From Candidatus Gastranaerophilales bacterium (GTDB lineage Bacteria > Cyanobacteriota > Vampirovibrionia > Gastranaerophilales > Gastranaerophilaceae): a DNA stretch of 64,000 nt. The notes below the pieces were generated by a model, which saw nothing but the letters and a program-made list of their open reading frames with translations, ran no database searches and was not told where the DNA came from. The translations under genes and the position numbers were made by a program. Location: the NCBI GenBank assembly GCA_900770525.1, contig CAAHDT010000023.1, positions 1 through 64,000 on the forward strand, given 5' to 3'. Positions 19,587 through 27,639 of the stretch are shown here, piece after piece. Numbering within the stretch: the stretch's first letter is position 1; each line of letters starts with the position of its first letter.

Positions 19587-20596
19587 CCAGATTTTCTAAA
19601 ACCTTTATCAGTTGCAATTGTCCGCCCGATGGAAACAATTTTGCCAGAAATACAGCCACGACATTTAGAAGGTTCGTCATTTATACAAATTTTGTTTGGA
19701 TAAATCTCGTATTTGGCACGGTACTTGCCTTGAGTAATGTTTGGCATAACAACATTTGCCCCACTGGACAAAGCGATAATTCTACCATTGGGGTTAATTG
19801 TTTCCATTGCAGTCGTTGCGGGAATATTTATATCTTTAAGCATTAACCTTGTGAGCGCCATGACTTTAAGTGCCATATCAAAATTATGCGGATTCAATTC
19901 CCCTCTTAAAGGAGTATCTTGGTGCGGAATAAAAGGACCAATACCAACCATATCGGCATTAAGTTCTTTGAAAAACAAAATATCATCCGCCAAAGACTCA
20001 ACAGTTTGTTCCGGCAACCCGACAAGACAACCTGTACCGACTTCATATCCAAGCTCTCTCAGGTTATACAAGCATTCAACTCTATTTTCAAAACTCATAT
20101 GCGGATGAAGTTTTTTATACAAATCTTCATCTGTTGTTTCAATTCTAAGCAAATATCTATCCGCTCCGGACTCCTTGAAAGCCTTATACTCATCATAAGT
20201 TCTCTCACCAATACTAAGAGTAACCGCTACATCACTTTTCTTAATTTCTTCAACAATTTTACAAACTCTATCTTTGGTAAAATATTCATCTTCACCGGAT
20301 TGGAGAACAACTGTCTTATACCCCAATTCAACACCGTGGTTTGCAAATGCAATTATCTCTTCTTCTGAAAGTCTGTATCTATCAACATTTTTGTTTGTTG
20401 ATTGCAAACCGCAATACGCACAAGAGCACTTACAAATATTAGAGAATTCAATAAGCCCTCTCAAATGAACATCGTTTCCTACATAATATTCTCTAACTTT
20501 ATCTGCAGTAGCGAACAAATCTTTTCCATCACTCTTCAAAAGTTCTACCAGCTCTTCTTTAGTAAAATTATATTCAGTTTTAAACTCAAGCTTCAT
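19583..20596 (-). CDS. hydE: [FeFe]-hydrogenase H-cluster maturase HydE
   Basis: A radical-SAM enzyme that helps build the di-iron dithiolate subcluster of [FeFe]-hydrogenase, acting with HydF and HydG. Seen: VHLRGLIEFSNICKCSCAYC with the radical SAM motif CxxxCxxC (Cys55, Cys59, Cys62), then LQSGED and the substrate-barrel segments GADRYLLRIETTD and GTGCLVGLPEQT, and the family's GPFIPHQDTPL. The C-terminus has CRGC (KCRGCISGK). 337 aa, normal. The start may be the ATG at 20596 or the GTG directly before it. No hydrogenase, hydF or hydG is in the window. The related biotin synthase BioB and PylB are less likely, as the 'HLRG(L/I)IEFSN' and 'PHxDTPL' signatures are those of HydE. Confidence 0.9.
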   Translation of the reverse strand: MKLEFKTEYNFTKEELVELLKSDGKDLFATADKVREYYVGNDVHLRGLIEFSNICKCSCAYCGLQSTNKNVDRYRLSEEEIIAFANHGVELGYKTVVLQSGEDEYFTKDRVCKIVEEIKKSDVAVTLSIGERTYDEYKAFKESGADRYLLRIETTDEDLYKKLHPHMSFENRVECLYNLRELGYEVGTGCLVGLPEQTVESLADDILFFKELNADMVGIGPFIPHQDTPLRGELNPHNFDMALKVMALTRLMLKDINIPATTAMETINPNGRIIALSSGANVVMPNITQGKYRAKYEIYPNKICINDEPSKCRGCISGKIVSIGRTIATDKGFRKSG

Positions 20597-20680
20597 CACA
20601 ACTTTTTATTATCATAAATAATTCTGTCAGTCTAGCCATAAGTATCTTTTTTTATTAATCAAAAATGTTAGCATTAAAAA

Positions 20681-21076
20681 ATGATGATTAATTTAGATTG
20701 GTACCATTCTTTACAAAAACCAGCTCTAACTCCACCTAATTGGGTATTTGCACCAGTTTGGATAATCCTATATTTTACAATAATCTGCGCATTGATAATA
20801 TTTCTAAAAACCAATAAAAAACAAAATAAATCCGCAGCCATAACAGCCTTTTTTATCCAAATGATACTTAATATATTATGGACTCCTATATTCTTCTATT
20901 ATAAAGAAATAAACATAGCCTTAATCATACTGACTGCACTATTTATAGCATTACTTACAACCATTATTTTGTTTATGAAAAATTCAAAACCGGCAGGAAT
21001 AATACTTATTCCCTACCTTTTATGGATAATATTTGCTCTATATCTTAATATAGGAATATGCTTCTTGAATAATTAA
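20681..21076 (+). CDS. TspO/MBR family protein
   Basis: A 131-aa five-helix membrane protein of the tryptophan-rich sensory protein (TspO/translocator protein) family, which binds porphyrins and other tetrapyrroles. The N-terminal family motif is clear: WYHSLQKPALTPPNWVFAPV, then WIILYF. NILWTPIFF in helix 3 and the short loops also fit. Two adjacent ATGs (20681, 20684) are possible starts; there is no Shine-Dalgarno. Divergent from hydE. The terminator at 21155-21174 lies after it. Confidence 0.88.
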   Translation: MMINLDWYHSLQKPALTPPNWVFAPVWIILYFTIICALIIFLKTNKKQNKSAAITAFFIQMILNILWTPIFFYYKEINIALIILTALFIALLTTIILFMKNSKPAGIILIPYLLWIIFALYLNIGICFLNN

Positions 21077-21154
21077 AAAACTATTTTTATACAACTATAA
21101 TAGCGCAACGCAAACTGTTCAAAGAGCAGTTAAAATAAAACTTAAACAGAAAAA

Positions 21155-21180
21155 ATCCGACATTTCTGTCGGACTTTTCC
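21155..21180. terminator. Bidirectional terminator, tspO-like / panD
   Basis: TCCGACA and TGTCGGA pair around a 4-base loop. A run of T follows on both strands (longer on the minus strand, after panD). Confidence 0.75.
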
Positions 21181-21536
21181 TAATGAACTTCTGTTATTTT
21201 GTTCTTTTCATCTACCATCACTATAGTAGGTTTATGAATTTCAATATCTTTAGGTTCAAGATAAGCATAAGCTATTATAATAACCTTATCCCCCGGCTGA
21301 ACCTTTCTGGCTGCAGCACCGTTCAAGCAAATACAACCTGATTTAGGCTCACCTTTGATTACATATGTTTGAAATCTTTCGCCGTTATTGATATCTAAGA
21401 TATCAACCTTTTGCCACTCTTTGATTTTAGCAGCCTTCATCAACTCTTCATCTATCGTAATTGAACCGACATAATTAAGATTTGCATCTGTAACAGTCGC
21501 TCTGTGTATTTTTGAAAATAAAAATTCTTGTAACAT
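21180..21536 (-). CDS. panD: Aspartate 1-decarboxylase
   Basis: A 118-aa pyruvoyl enzyme that turns aspartate into beta-alanine for pantothenate and CoA. The chain cleaves itself between Gly24 and Ser25 (NYVGSITID), the same position as in E. coli, leaving a pyruvoyl group. Also seen: [12 protein letters not shown] at the N-terminus, [11 protein letters not shown] and the [20 protein letters not shown] segment typical of PanD. The start is the ATG at 21536, with GAGGT upstream; a GTG at 21557 is in frame but has no ribosome binding site. Confidence 0.95.
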   Translation of the reverse strand: MLQEFLFSKIHRATVTDANLNYVGSITIDEELMKAAKIKEWQKVDILDINNGERFQTYVIKGEPKSGCICLNGAAARKVQPGDKVIIIAYAYLEPKDIEIHKPTIVMVDEKNKITEVH

Positions 21537-21570
21537 CTTTTTATACCTCGCACACAATAGTTTATCACAA

Positions 21571-21609
21571 AAAAAATACGATGACCGAATTGACCACCGT
21601 ATTTTTTAA
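21571..21609 (-). terminator. Terminator after speD
   Basis: AAAAAATACG and CGTATTTTTT pair across a loop of about 17 bases, 16 bases beyond the speD stop; the minus strand runs into eight T. It could equally separate speD from panD. Confidence 0.6.
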
Positions 21610-21624
21610 TAAAATTAATATATA

Positions 21625-22077
21625 TTAATCAATTGATTCTTGCATAATTTCAAAAGGTTTTTCCATAACCTTCATTGTAGCTTCATCAATAATACCACGT
21701 TTTAATTCTGTGAAAGTCGCCTTTTTAGAATTGAACTTTCTTTTTAAGAATTCATAAGAAACTTTAGGGTCACATTTGTCACCACAAGTAAATAAGTCTA
21801 CTGCAGCGTAACCAAGTTCAGGCCAAGTATGAATTGCCAAATGACTTTCTGAAATAATAACTACACCTGAAACGCCATATGGATTAAACATATGGAAACA
21901 TTTCTGAACAATAGTAGCACCACACTCAAGAGCGGCATCTACCATATATTTTTCTACTTTGTCAATGCTATTTAATGTGTTGGGGTCGCAATCAAAAAAT
22001 TCTGCTAGTACATGTTGTCCCAAATGGATTTCTTTTTTTCCGTTTTCAAACGCTGTAAATGGTGAAGTTATTGCCAA
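21625..22077 (-). CDS. speD: S-adenosylmethionine decarboxylase proenzyme
   Basis: A 150-aa pyruvoyl enzyme of the short (SpeH-like) class; it makes decarboxylated S-adenosylmethionine for spermidine synthesis. The self-cleavage site is Glu77-Ser78 in ISESHLAIHTWPELGYAAVD, which is the family signature, with His83 nearby and TCGDKCDP after it. The start is TTG at 22077: AGGAGG lies 8 bases upstream. An ATG 9 bases earlier is out of frame and stops after four codons, so it is not the start. No spermidine synthase gene is adjacent. Confidence 0.95.
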   Translation of the reverse strand: MAITSPFTAFENGKKEIHLGQHVLAEFFDCDPNTLNSIDKVEKYMVDAALECGATIVQKCFHMFNPYGVSGVVIISESHLAIHTWPELGYAAVDLFTCGDKCDPKVSYEFLKRKFNSKKATFTELKRGIIDEATMKVMEKPFEIMQESID

Positions 22078-22315
22078 TTCATGTGCCTCCTTTATACTAT
22101 GTATATTTACCTACAAAAAAATTGCTTTCGCTATTACATATTACAATAAAAAACAAAAAACATGTAAATTTTACACTTTTTAAATAATCTCCTTTTCAAA
22201 TTTTTATTTTATTATGGCTTAAAACCACTATTTGTACATCATTCCACCGTCTTATTTTTATTAAGAATTATTAATACTTATACTAATACAGGCTTTAAAT
22301 ATTTTTTTTTAATCA

Positions 22316-22327
22316 TACAATTATGAC
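22316..22327 (+). promoter_or_regulatory. -10 box of a leaderless response-regulator gene
   Basis: TACAAT (22316-22321) ends 6 bases before the ATG at 22328 and no Shine-Dalgarno is present, so transcription should begin at the start codon. Confidence 0.5.
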
Positions 22328-23023
22328 ATGAGTAAAATTTTGGTTATTGATGACGACAACGCAATTAATGAATTAATAAAAGTAAATCTGGAACTTGAAG
22401 GACATCAAGTAATTCAAGCATATGATGGAATTAAAGGGTTTGCACTATGCAAACAAGAACTTCCGGCACTTGTGATTTTAGACGTAATGATGCCGGACGT
22501 AGATGGATTTACTGTTGCACAAAGAATTCGAAAAAACGATGAAACGAAAGATATTCCGATACTTATGCTAACAGCATTGTCACAATTAAATGACAAAGTT
22601 AACGGATTCAATATCGGAGTAGACGATTATTTAGTAAAACCTTTTGAAATGCAAGAATTAGAGGTAAGAGTTCGTGCTCTATTGAAAAGAACTAATCAGA
22701 TTCCGAAATCAGCCTCAACAAGAGATTTATTAACATTGGGAGAAGTTACGCTTTTACCTGAAACATACAGCGTAAAAATCAACGAAAAAACAGCAAAACT
22801 TACTCCTATTGAATTTGATATTTTAAATTTATTATTCCAGAACCACGGAAACATGGTTTCATCAGCACAATTATTAAAAGATATTTGGGGCTATTCGCCT
22901 GATGATGATATCGAAACAATTCGTGTTCACATAAGACATTTACGCAGTAAACTCAATAAAATTGCTGACGGCAAAAAATATATAGAAACCATTTACGGCG
23001 GTGGCTATAAATTTACAGTTTAA
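22328..23023 (+). CDS. OmpR-family response regulator (RpaB-like)
   Basis: A 231-aa response regulator. The receiver domain (1-120) has the acidic pair DDD (8-10), phospho-acceptor Asp52 (LDVMMPD), Thr in MLTAL and Lys in LVKPFEM. The C-terminal winged helix (about 138-231) has KLTPIEFDILNLLFQNHGN, the recognition helix in ETIRVHIRHLRSKLN and the wing YGGGYKF. The whole resembles cyanobacterial RpaA/RpaB. No histidine kinase is adjacent, so its sensor lies elsewhere. Probably leaderless mRNA. Targets unknown. Confidence 0.9.
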   Translation: MSKILVIDDDNAINELIKVNLELEGHQVIQAYDGIKGFALCKQELPALVILDVMMPDVDGFTVAQRIRKNDETKDIPILMLTALSQLNDKVNGFNIGVDDYLVKPFEMQELEVRVRALLKRTNQIPKSASTRDLLTLGEVTLLPETYSVKINEKTAKLTPIEFDILNLLFQNHGNMVSSAQLLKDIWGYSPDDDIETIRVHIRHLRSKLNKIADGKKYIETIYGGGYKFTV

Positions 23024-23162
23024 AAATAGTAGTAAGAACAAACTTTTCTTTGCATTAAAAGTAAAAATTTGTTTACATTATGCGATTAGAGTTTTTGTTT
23101 CTGCTACTATTGTAACGTTGGTTTACTCTTGGGGAAATTCACTTATAACGAAAGGAAGATGA

Positions 23163-24701
23163 ATGAACAAAATTTTAACAGCACTTTTAACAATGCTTGT
23201 CACAATGCAAAGTGCAAATGCTATGAGCATTGATTCATTTTTAGACAAACATTTAACACCATTATCCGATTTTGTATCGAATATAGTATTTTATCCGATT
23301 AGTCTAGGCGGAACGAAAATCCCTATTGTAGTTTTATGGATTCTTATCGGAGGTTTGTTCTTCTCATTCTACCTTCGCGGAATTGCTGCTTGGGGGCTTA
23401 AGCAATCAATTAAAATCTTAAAGAAACCGGCAGAAAAAAGCACTGACGGCGGTGGCGAGGTTTCACCGTTGCAATCATTAATGACTGCTTTATCTGGAAC
23501 AGTCGGACTGGGCAGCATTGCAGGTGTTGCGTTATCAATTTCTATCGGAGGTCCTGGGGCTGTATTTTGGATTTTTATAGGTGCACTTTTAGGGATGGCA
23601 CTTAAATTCGTTGAAGCTGCATTAGCCATAAAATACAGAAGATTTAACCTTGACGGTTCTATTTCCGGTGGTCCTATGCACTATATGGCACACGGATTAA
23701 CAAGGAAGAAAATGAGATGGTTAGGTCAACCGTTATCAGTTATTTTTGCAATTCTTTGTATCGGTTCAGGTATTGCAGGCGGAAACATGATTCAAATCAA
23801 CCAAACAGCCCAACAAGTCGTAAACGTTACCGGTGGAGCAAGCGGATTTATGGGTGACAAAATGTGGCTTGTAGGTTTAGTTACAGCTGTTGTATTAGGT
23901 ATTATCGTAATCGGCGGAATTAAGCAAATTGCAAAAGTTGCCGAAAAAGTTATCCCATTTATGTGTGTATTATACATATTGGCAGGGCTTTTGGTTATTC
24001 TTATGAATATTCAACACCTACCACACGCTATTGCAGTTATTGTTAAACAAGCATTCCATCCGGATGCAATATATGGCGGATTTATCGGGGTTGTAATTGC
24101 AGGCTTAAGAAGATCTGTTCAAACCAACGAAGCCGGTACTGGTTCAGCTCCGATTGCGTATGCTACGGCACAAACAAAGGAACCTATTTCACTTGGCTTT
24201 GTTTCACTTACAGAACCATTGTTTACGGGTTTCATTTGTATGTTAACCGCAACACTAATCATAATTTCAAACGCATATATTGGTGTGGGAGAAGCAACAG
24301 GTATTCAATTAACATCAAGAGCATTTGAATCAGCATTCAGTTGGTTCCCATATGTATTAGCATTCATTGTTGTATTATTTGCAGTTACAACTATTTTGTC
24401 TTGGGCTTATTATGCTCAAAAAGCTTGGAACTTTCTAGTAGGTGAAGGGAAAAGAAGAACTCTTACATTCCAATTGATATTCTGCTTATTTACAGTAATC
24501 GGCTCTGTTCTTAATGTACAATCAGTTATAAATTTAACCGATGCAATGATGATGGCAATGGCTATTCCAAACTTAATTACAATGTATATCCTTGCGCCGG
24601 AAATCAAAAAAGATTTGGCTGAATATTGCAGAAAACATAACATTGGCGGAATCTTCACAAAAGATTGGCGAGTACCTGTTACAGTAAAAGGAGAAGAATA
24701 A
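23163..24701 (+). CDS. Alanine/glycine:cation symporter (AGCS family)
   Basis: A 512-aa sodium-coupled amino-acid importer of the AlsT/DagA family in the inner membrane, with about ten membrane helices. Family signatures seen: ALSGTVGLGSIAGVALSISI (about 110-130), GGPGAVFWIFIGALLGMALK, SGGPMHYM, GLRRSVQTNEAGTGSAPIAYA (about 317-337) and a C-terminal TILSWAYYAQKAW. A leader of about 20 residues (MNKILTALLTMLVTMQSANA) precedes the usual N-terminus and looks like a cleavable signal. AAAGGAAGATGA precedes the ATG. The ACT-domain gene starts at the next base after the stop, so the two are one operon. Confidence 0.92.
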   Translation: MNKILTALLTMLVTMQSANAMSIDSFLDKHLTPLSDFVSNIVFYPISLGGTKIPIVVLWILIGGLFFSFYLRGIAAWGLKQSIKILKKPAEKSTDGGGEVSPLQSLMTALSGTVGLGSIAGVALSISIGGPGAVFWIFIGALLGMALKFVEAALAIKYRRFNLDGSISGGPMHYMAHGLTRKKMRWLGQPLSVIFAILCIGSGIAGGNMIQINQTAQQVVNVTGGASGFMGDKMWLVGLVTAVVLGIIVIGGIKQIAKVAEKVIPFMCVLYILAGLLVILMNIQHLPHAIAVIVKQAFHPDAIYGGFIGVVIAGLRRSVQTNEAGTGSAPIAYATAQTKEPISLGFVSLTEPLFTGFICMLTATLIIISNAYIGVGEATGIQLTSRAFESAFSWFPYVLAFIVVLFAVTTILSWAYYAQKAWNFLVGEGKRRTLTFQLIFCLFTVIGSVLNVQSVINLTDAMMMAMAIPNLITMYILAPEIKKDLAEYCRKHNIGGIFTKDWRVPVTVKGEE

Positions 24702-24980
24702 ATGTCTGAACATCAAATAATAGTAACAGTTCAAGGTGTTGATAAAGTCGGGATTGTAGCAGGTGTTGCAAATGTCCTTACAAAATATGAAGTTAATATT
24801 GAAGATATTAAACAAACTCTTATGCAAGGGCATTTCGTAATGTTTCTACTTGCTAATATTGAAAACTCAAAATATTCCTTCAAAGAAATAAAAGAGGCTT
24901 TAGTTAAAACCGGAGAATCTTTAGGAATGGAAGTTTGGGTTCAACGCAAAGAAATTGTTGACAATATGCACAACATCTAA
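24702..24980 (+). CDS. ACT domain protein (UPF0237-like), 92 aa
   Basis: A single ACT domain, a small ligand-binding fold that often senses amino acids. The pattern QIIVTVQGVDKVGIVAGVAN, then VLTKYEVNIEDIKQTLMQG, and a second strand pair FVMFLLANIEN fits the glycine-cleavage-repressor-like UPF0237 family. The ATG follows the symporter stop with no gap, and GGAG lies in the last symporter codons, so translation is coupled. A role in regulating or sensing amino-acid uptake is inferred from context only. Confidence 0.85.
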   Translation: MSEHQIIVTVQGVDKVGIVAGVANVLTKYEVNIEDIKQTLMQGHFVMFLLANIENSKYSFKEIKEALVKTGESLGMEVWVQRKEIVDNMHNI

Positions 24981-24999
24981 AAACACATAAAATTATCAC

Positions 25000-25033
25000 T
25001 AAAAAAGAGCAATTGAGAAATTGCTCTTTTTAT
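25000..25033. terminator. Terminator (works on both strands)
   Basis: AAAAAGAGCAATT pairs with AATTGCTCTTTTT around GAGA. It serves the symporter-ACT operon and lies directly after the stop of the next minus-strand gene. Confidence 0.85.
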
Positions 25034-25038
25034 TTGCT

Positions 25039-27192
25039 TTAGTTATACATTATCGGATTATTCACATTTTCATAAAATCTGTATTTTACTTTCATTGAAT
25101 TTTTGTTCTGCTTCAATGTCGTTTCCAAAATCGAATGCAACCTAAACCCGTTATCCTCAAGATAATGAGGTGCAAATTGACATTTAACCATATAAGGAGC
25201 GATATCTTTTTTCGGCACATACAATTCATTAACCAAATTAATATAAACACAATTAACTCCATTATCAGGAGTTGAATAAGATGTTCCTAAGGTTCTGACA
25301 TTTGTTGAAAACTGGGTATTAGCAAGAGTAATAATTGCATTATATTTTGACAAATCGATATTTTTTATATTTTCAATAGTTCCAAAGTCAACATTATAAC
25401 CTTGCAAATCAAGCAACTTTATCAAGAAAATTTCTTCACTACTATTTGAAAAGTATAAAATTTTATTTTGTTCACCCAAATTACGAATTTTACTTTCTAA
25501 CTTGCAATACTCATTTAATTTTGTAGGATTTTTCGGCAGTTTTCTAAAAAATAGAGAACATTTAGCAACTTCTCGAACTTCAGACACGGTCTTACCTGCT
25601 CTAAAATAACCAAATATTTTAGTCGCAGGACGCGCCCATAGGTTTGTTGAAACAAATACTAAACCAAATACAGCAAAAAATGTAATAACAAACTTCACCA
25701 AATGATTTTTTCGCGGATATGAATACAACAAAACAGGAGCTGAAATCACACAAAAACAAGTCAAAAATCTTATACTATAGCTCATATACATTATGTTAAA
25801 GGACATTGAAACAATAGCAACTAATAGTATTACCCCGAAAGAAAATATCAACCAATCATGTTTTTTACGAGAAAATAACGGAACAAATAATGATTTTAAC
25901 CAACAAGGAAGATATACTAAAAAACCTAAAATGCTCATCCCCATCAAAGGTTCAAGCAGTGTTTTATTTACATAATCAGCAGACTTGCTATAAACTCCAT
26001 CAGGAATATAGTTTAAGTCTATTGATGTCAATATAGAAGTCTTTAGCGCAACCAAAACCTTGCCGGCATACATACTCCACGTAAATCCGGTAAAATCGAA
26101 GAATAAAAACATATGTTTTATAATATTTGCAATTCCGCCTTTTACCCCATAAAGATTCTGGTGAGAAATCAAAAATGGAATAGAACCTGCGATATTTCCA
26201 TAGTCAATAAAATTCAAAATATAATTATAAGATGCAAAAATTATAAAATTTATTACACCAAAAACTAAAGATCTCAATATTGACTTATAAAACAACTTTT
26301 TTTCATAATAATATGAAATTCCAGCAATCCAGAATCCGACTGCAGGAATTAGAATTATAGAAGGAGTTTTAGTACCTATTGCTAGTGCATAACAAAGGGC
26401 AGACATATACAAAGGAACTGTGGACTTTGTCTTAAGCGAATTCCAATACAAATAAATACTCGCCAATATCAGCCCGGCAATAATTATATCAGTTTCAGTC
26501 CCTGAAATCTGAACAATAACTGATGGGAATGAAGATAAAATAAATAATGCCCATAATTTTTTACGCTCCGGAGTACCTATGTAAGAAAAAATACCGTATA
26601 AAGATGTTAAAGCTAAAATAAATGCGCTGAACGGAAATATTCCAAACCAAATTTGTTTTTTGGTGAACATCAAAATCCACGCATACAAAAGTTCGGAATT
26701 TATTGGCATTGGCAACATTCTAACTTCACTTGTATCAAAGTGATTCAGATTACCGTTTCCAATCCAAAACAAACTTCTCACAACGTGGTATGATTCGGCA
26801 TCCGGATTAACTATTGGCATAAAACTTATCAAAAACAACGAAACACAACACATAAAAATAAAACAAACACCCAGTACAACAAGATACTTATCTCTTTTTA
26901 AGGTATTCATAAGCTTATTAAAAAACGGCTTTACAGAGAACTTTGGAACAGGAGAAGAATATTTTTTCCAAGCACAAATAGCCCCACAAAATACCACTGT
27001 ATCCAAAAGCATAAACCCACCAACAGATATTGAATTAAACAATGACAATATTTCAAAAATCAAAACAACATCCGCAAACATTATTGCTAGAAAATATATT
27101 AAAAATTTTATAAACTCTTTTTTCTCTAATATTGACGCCGTAAAAAGGGCAGTTAAACAAACTAAAATTAGCGATATAAAAAATAAAATCAT
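25039..27192 (-). CDS. Membrane protein, GT-C glycosyltransferase-like, 717 aa
   Basis: A polytopic inner-membrane protein with about 13 helices followed by a soluble C-terminal domain (about 530-717). The first large loop (about 140-165) holds NPDAESYHVVRSLFWIGNG and DTSEVRMLPMP, with the acidic residues expected of the lipid-sugar-using GT-C fold (ArnT/PMT type). Further on, SGTETDIIIAGLILASIYLY and ALAIGTKTPSIILIP fit the helix 7-9 region of that family. Such enzymes transfer sugars or aminoarabinose from polyprenyl phosphate to lipids or proteins. The fit is by pattern only; donor and acceptor are unknown. No clear ribosome binding site is visible before the ATG at 27192. Confidence 0.6.
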   Translation of the reverse strand: MILFFISLILVCLTALFTASILEKKEFIKFLIYFLAIMFADVVLIFEILSLFNSISVGGFMLLDTVVFCGAICAWKKYSSPVPKFSVKPFFNKLMNTLKRDKYLVVLGVCFIFMCCVSLFLISFMPIVNPDAESYHVVRSLFWIGNGNLNHFDTSEVRMLPMPINSELLYAWILMFTKKQIWFGIFPFSAFILALTSLYGIFSYIGTPERKKLWALFILSSFPSVIVQISGTETDIIIAGLILASIYLYWNSLKTKSTVPLYMSALCYALAIGTKTPSIILIPAVGFWIAGISYYYEKKLFYKSILRSLVFGVINFIIFASYNYILNFIDYGNIAGSIPFLISHQNLYGVKGGIANIIKHMFLFFDFTGFTWSMYAGKVLVALKTSILTSIDLNYIPDGVYSKSADYVNKTLLEPLMGMSILGFLVYLPCWLKSLFVPLFSRKKHDWLIFSFGVILLVAIVSMSFNIMYMSYSIRFLTCFCVISAPVLLYSYPRKNHLVKFVITFFAVFGLVFVSTNLWARPATKIFGYFRAGKTVSEVREVAKCSLFFRKLPKNPTKLNEYCKLESKIRNLGEQNKILYFSNSSEEIFLIKLLDLQGYNVDFGTIENIKNIDLSKYNAIITLANTQFSTNVRTLGTSYSTPDNGVNCVYINLVNELYVPKKDIAPYMVKCQFAPHYLEDNGFRLHSILETTLKQNKNSMKVKYRFYENVNNPIMYN

Positions 27193-27387
27193 CGGTCATC
27201 CTCTCCCTATATCGTAAATTCTAGCAATTATATAAAGTTTTTGCAATAAAAGGCTTTACAAAAATTCGTTTTTTGCTTATTATGAACGAGCGATGATTAG
27301 AATTTTTCAATACCGACGTATAGTAAGAGATTTAAAAGGCTTGTTTATATAATAAGACACTTACTTATGTTGTTAATAAATTTAAAA

Positions 27388-27420
27388 ACAAGACCTTTTT
27401 TAGAAGAGGTCTTATTTTTT
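27388..27420 (+). terminator. Terminator without an obvious upstream gene
   Basis: AAGACCTTTTT pairs with AGAGGTCTT and is followed by ATTTTTTG. It points to a short transcript on the plus strand. Confidence 0.65.
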
Positions 27421-27486
27421 GTAAATAAACGTAAAAAATACAATTCTAATTGGCAATTTATTTGATTTACAAACGTTAAAGAATAA

Positions 27487-27622
27487 GTGAAAGGTAGTAG
27501 TATGAAACATAACTTCCGACGAAGCTCAATAGTTAAGGCGAATGCCCCTATCGTCAAATTAATGAATTTAATTTGGGGCTTGTAGTACACAATTGAGCGG
27601 AATACTAACTGGTATTCCAAAA
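27487..27622 (+). ncRNA. Structured 5' leader, riboswitch-like
   Basis: Several helices can be drawn. GGTAGTAGTATG pairs imperfectly with CATAACTTCC. GCTCAAT (27523-27529) pairs with ATTGAGC (27592-27598) and closes a branch that contains GCCCC/GGGGC with CAAATTA/TAATTTG inside it. GGAATAC (27599-27605) pairs with GTATTCC (27612-27618) directly before the AAAAGGAAAAGGAAT ribosome binding site of the 514-aa gene. I do not recognise it as a known riboswitch class. Confidence 0.45.
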
Positions 27623-27639
27623 AGGAAAAGGAATAAAAA

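Larger units (their letters stand above)
27193..27639. other. 447-base intergenic region with structured RNA signals
   Basis: No convincing gene. It holds a strong plus-strand terminator (27388-27420) that belongs to no visible gene, so a small RNA may lie at about 27230-27420. A 19-codon frame (27293-27352, product basic) is present but has no clear ribosome binding site. A highly structured leader follows at 27487-27622. Confidence 0.5.

Noticed and set aside
27293..27352. 19-codon basic peptide in the intergenic region
   Set aside because: No clear ribosome binding site or other support, so not listed as a gene.
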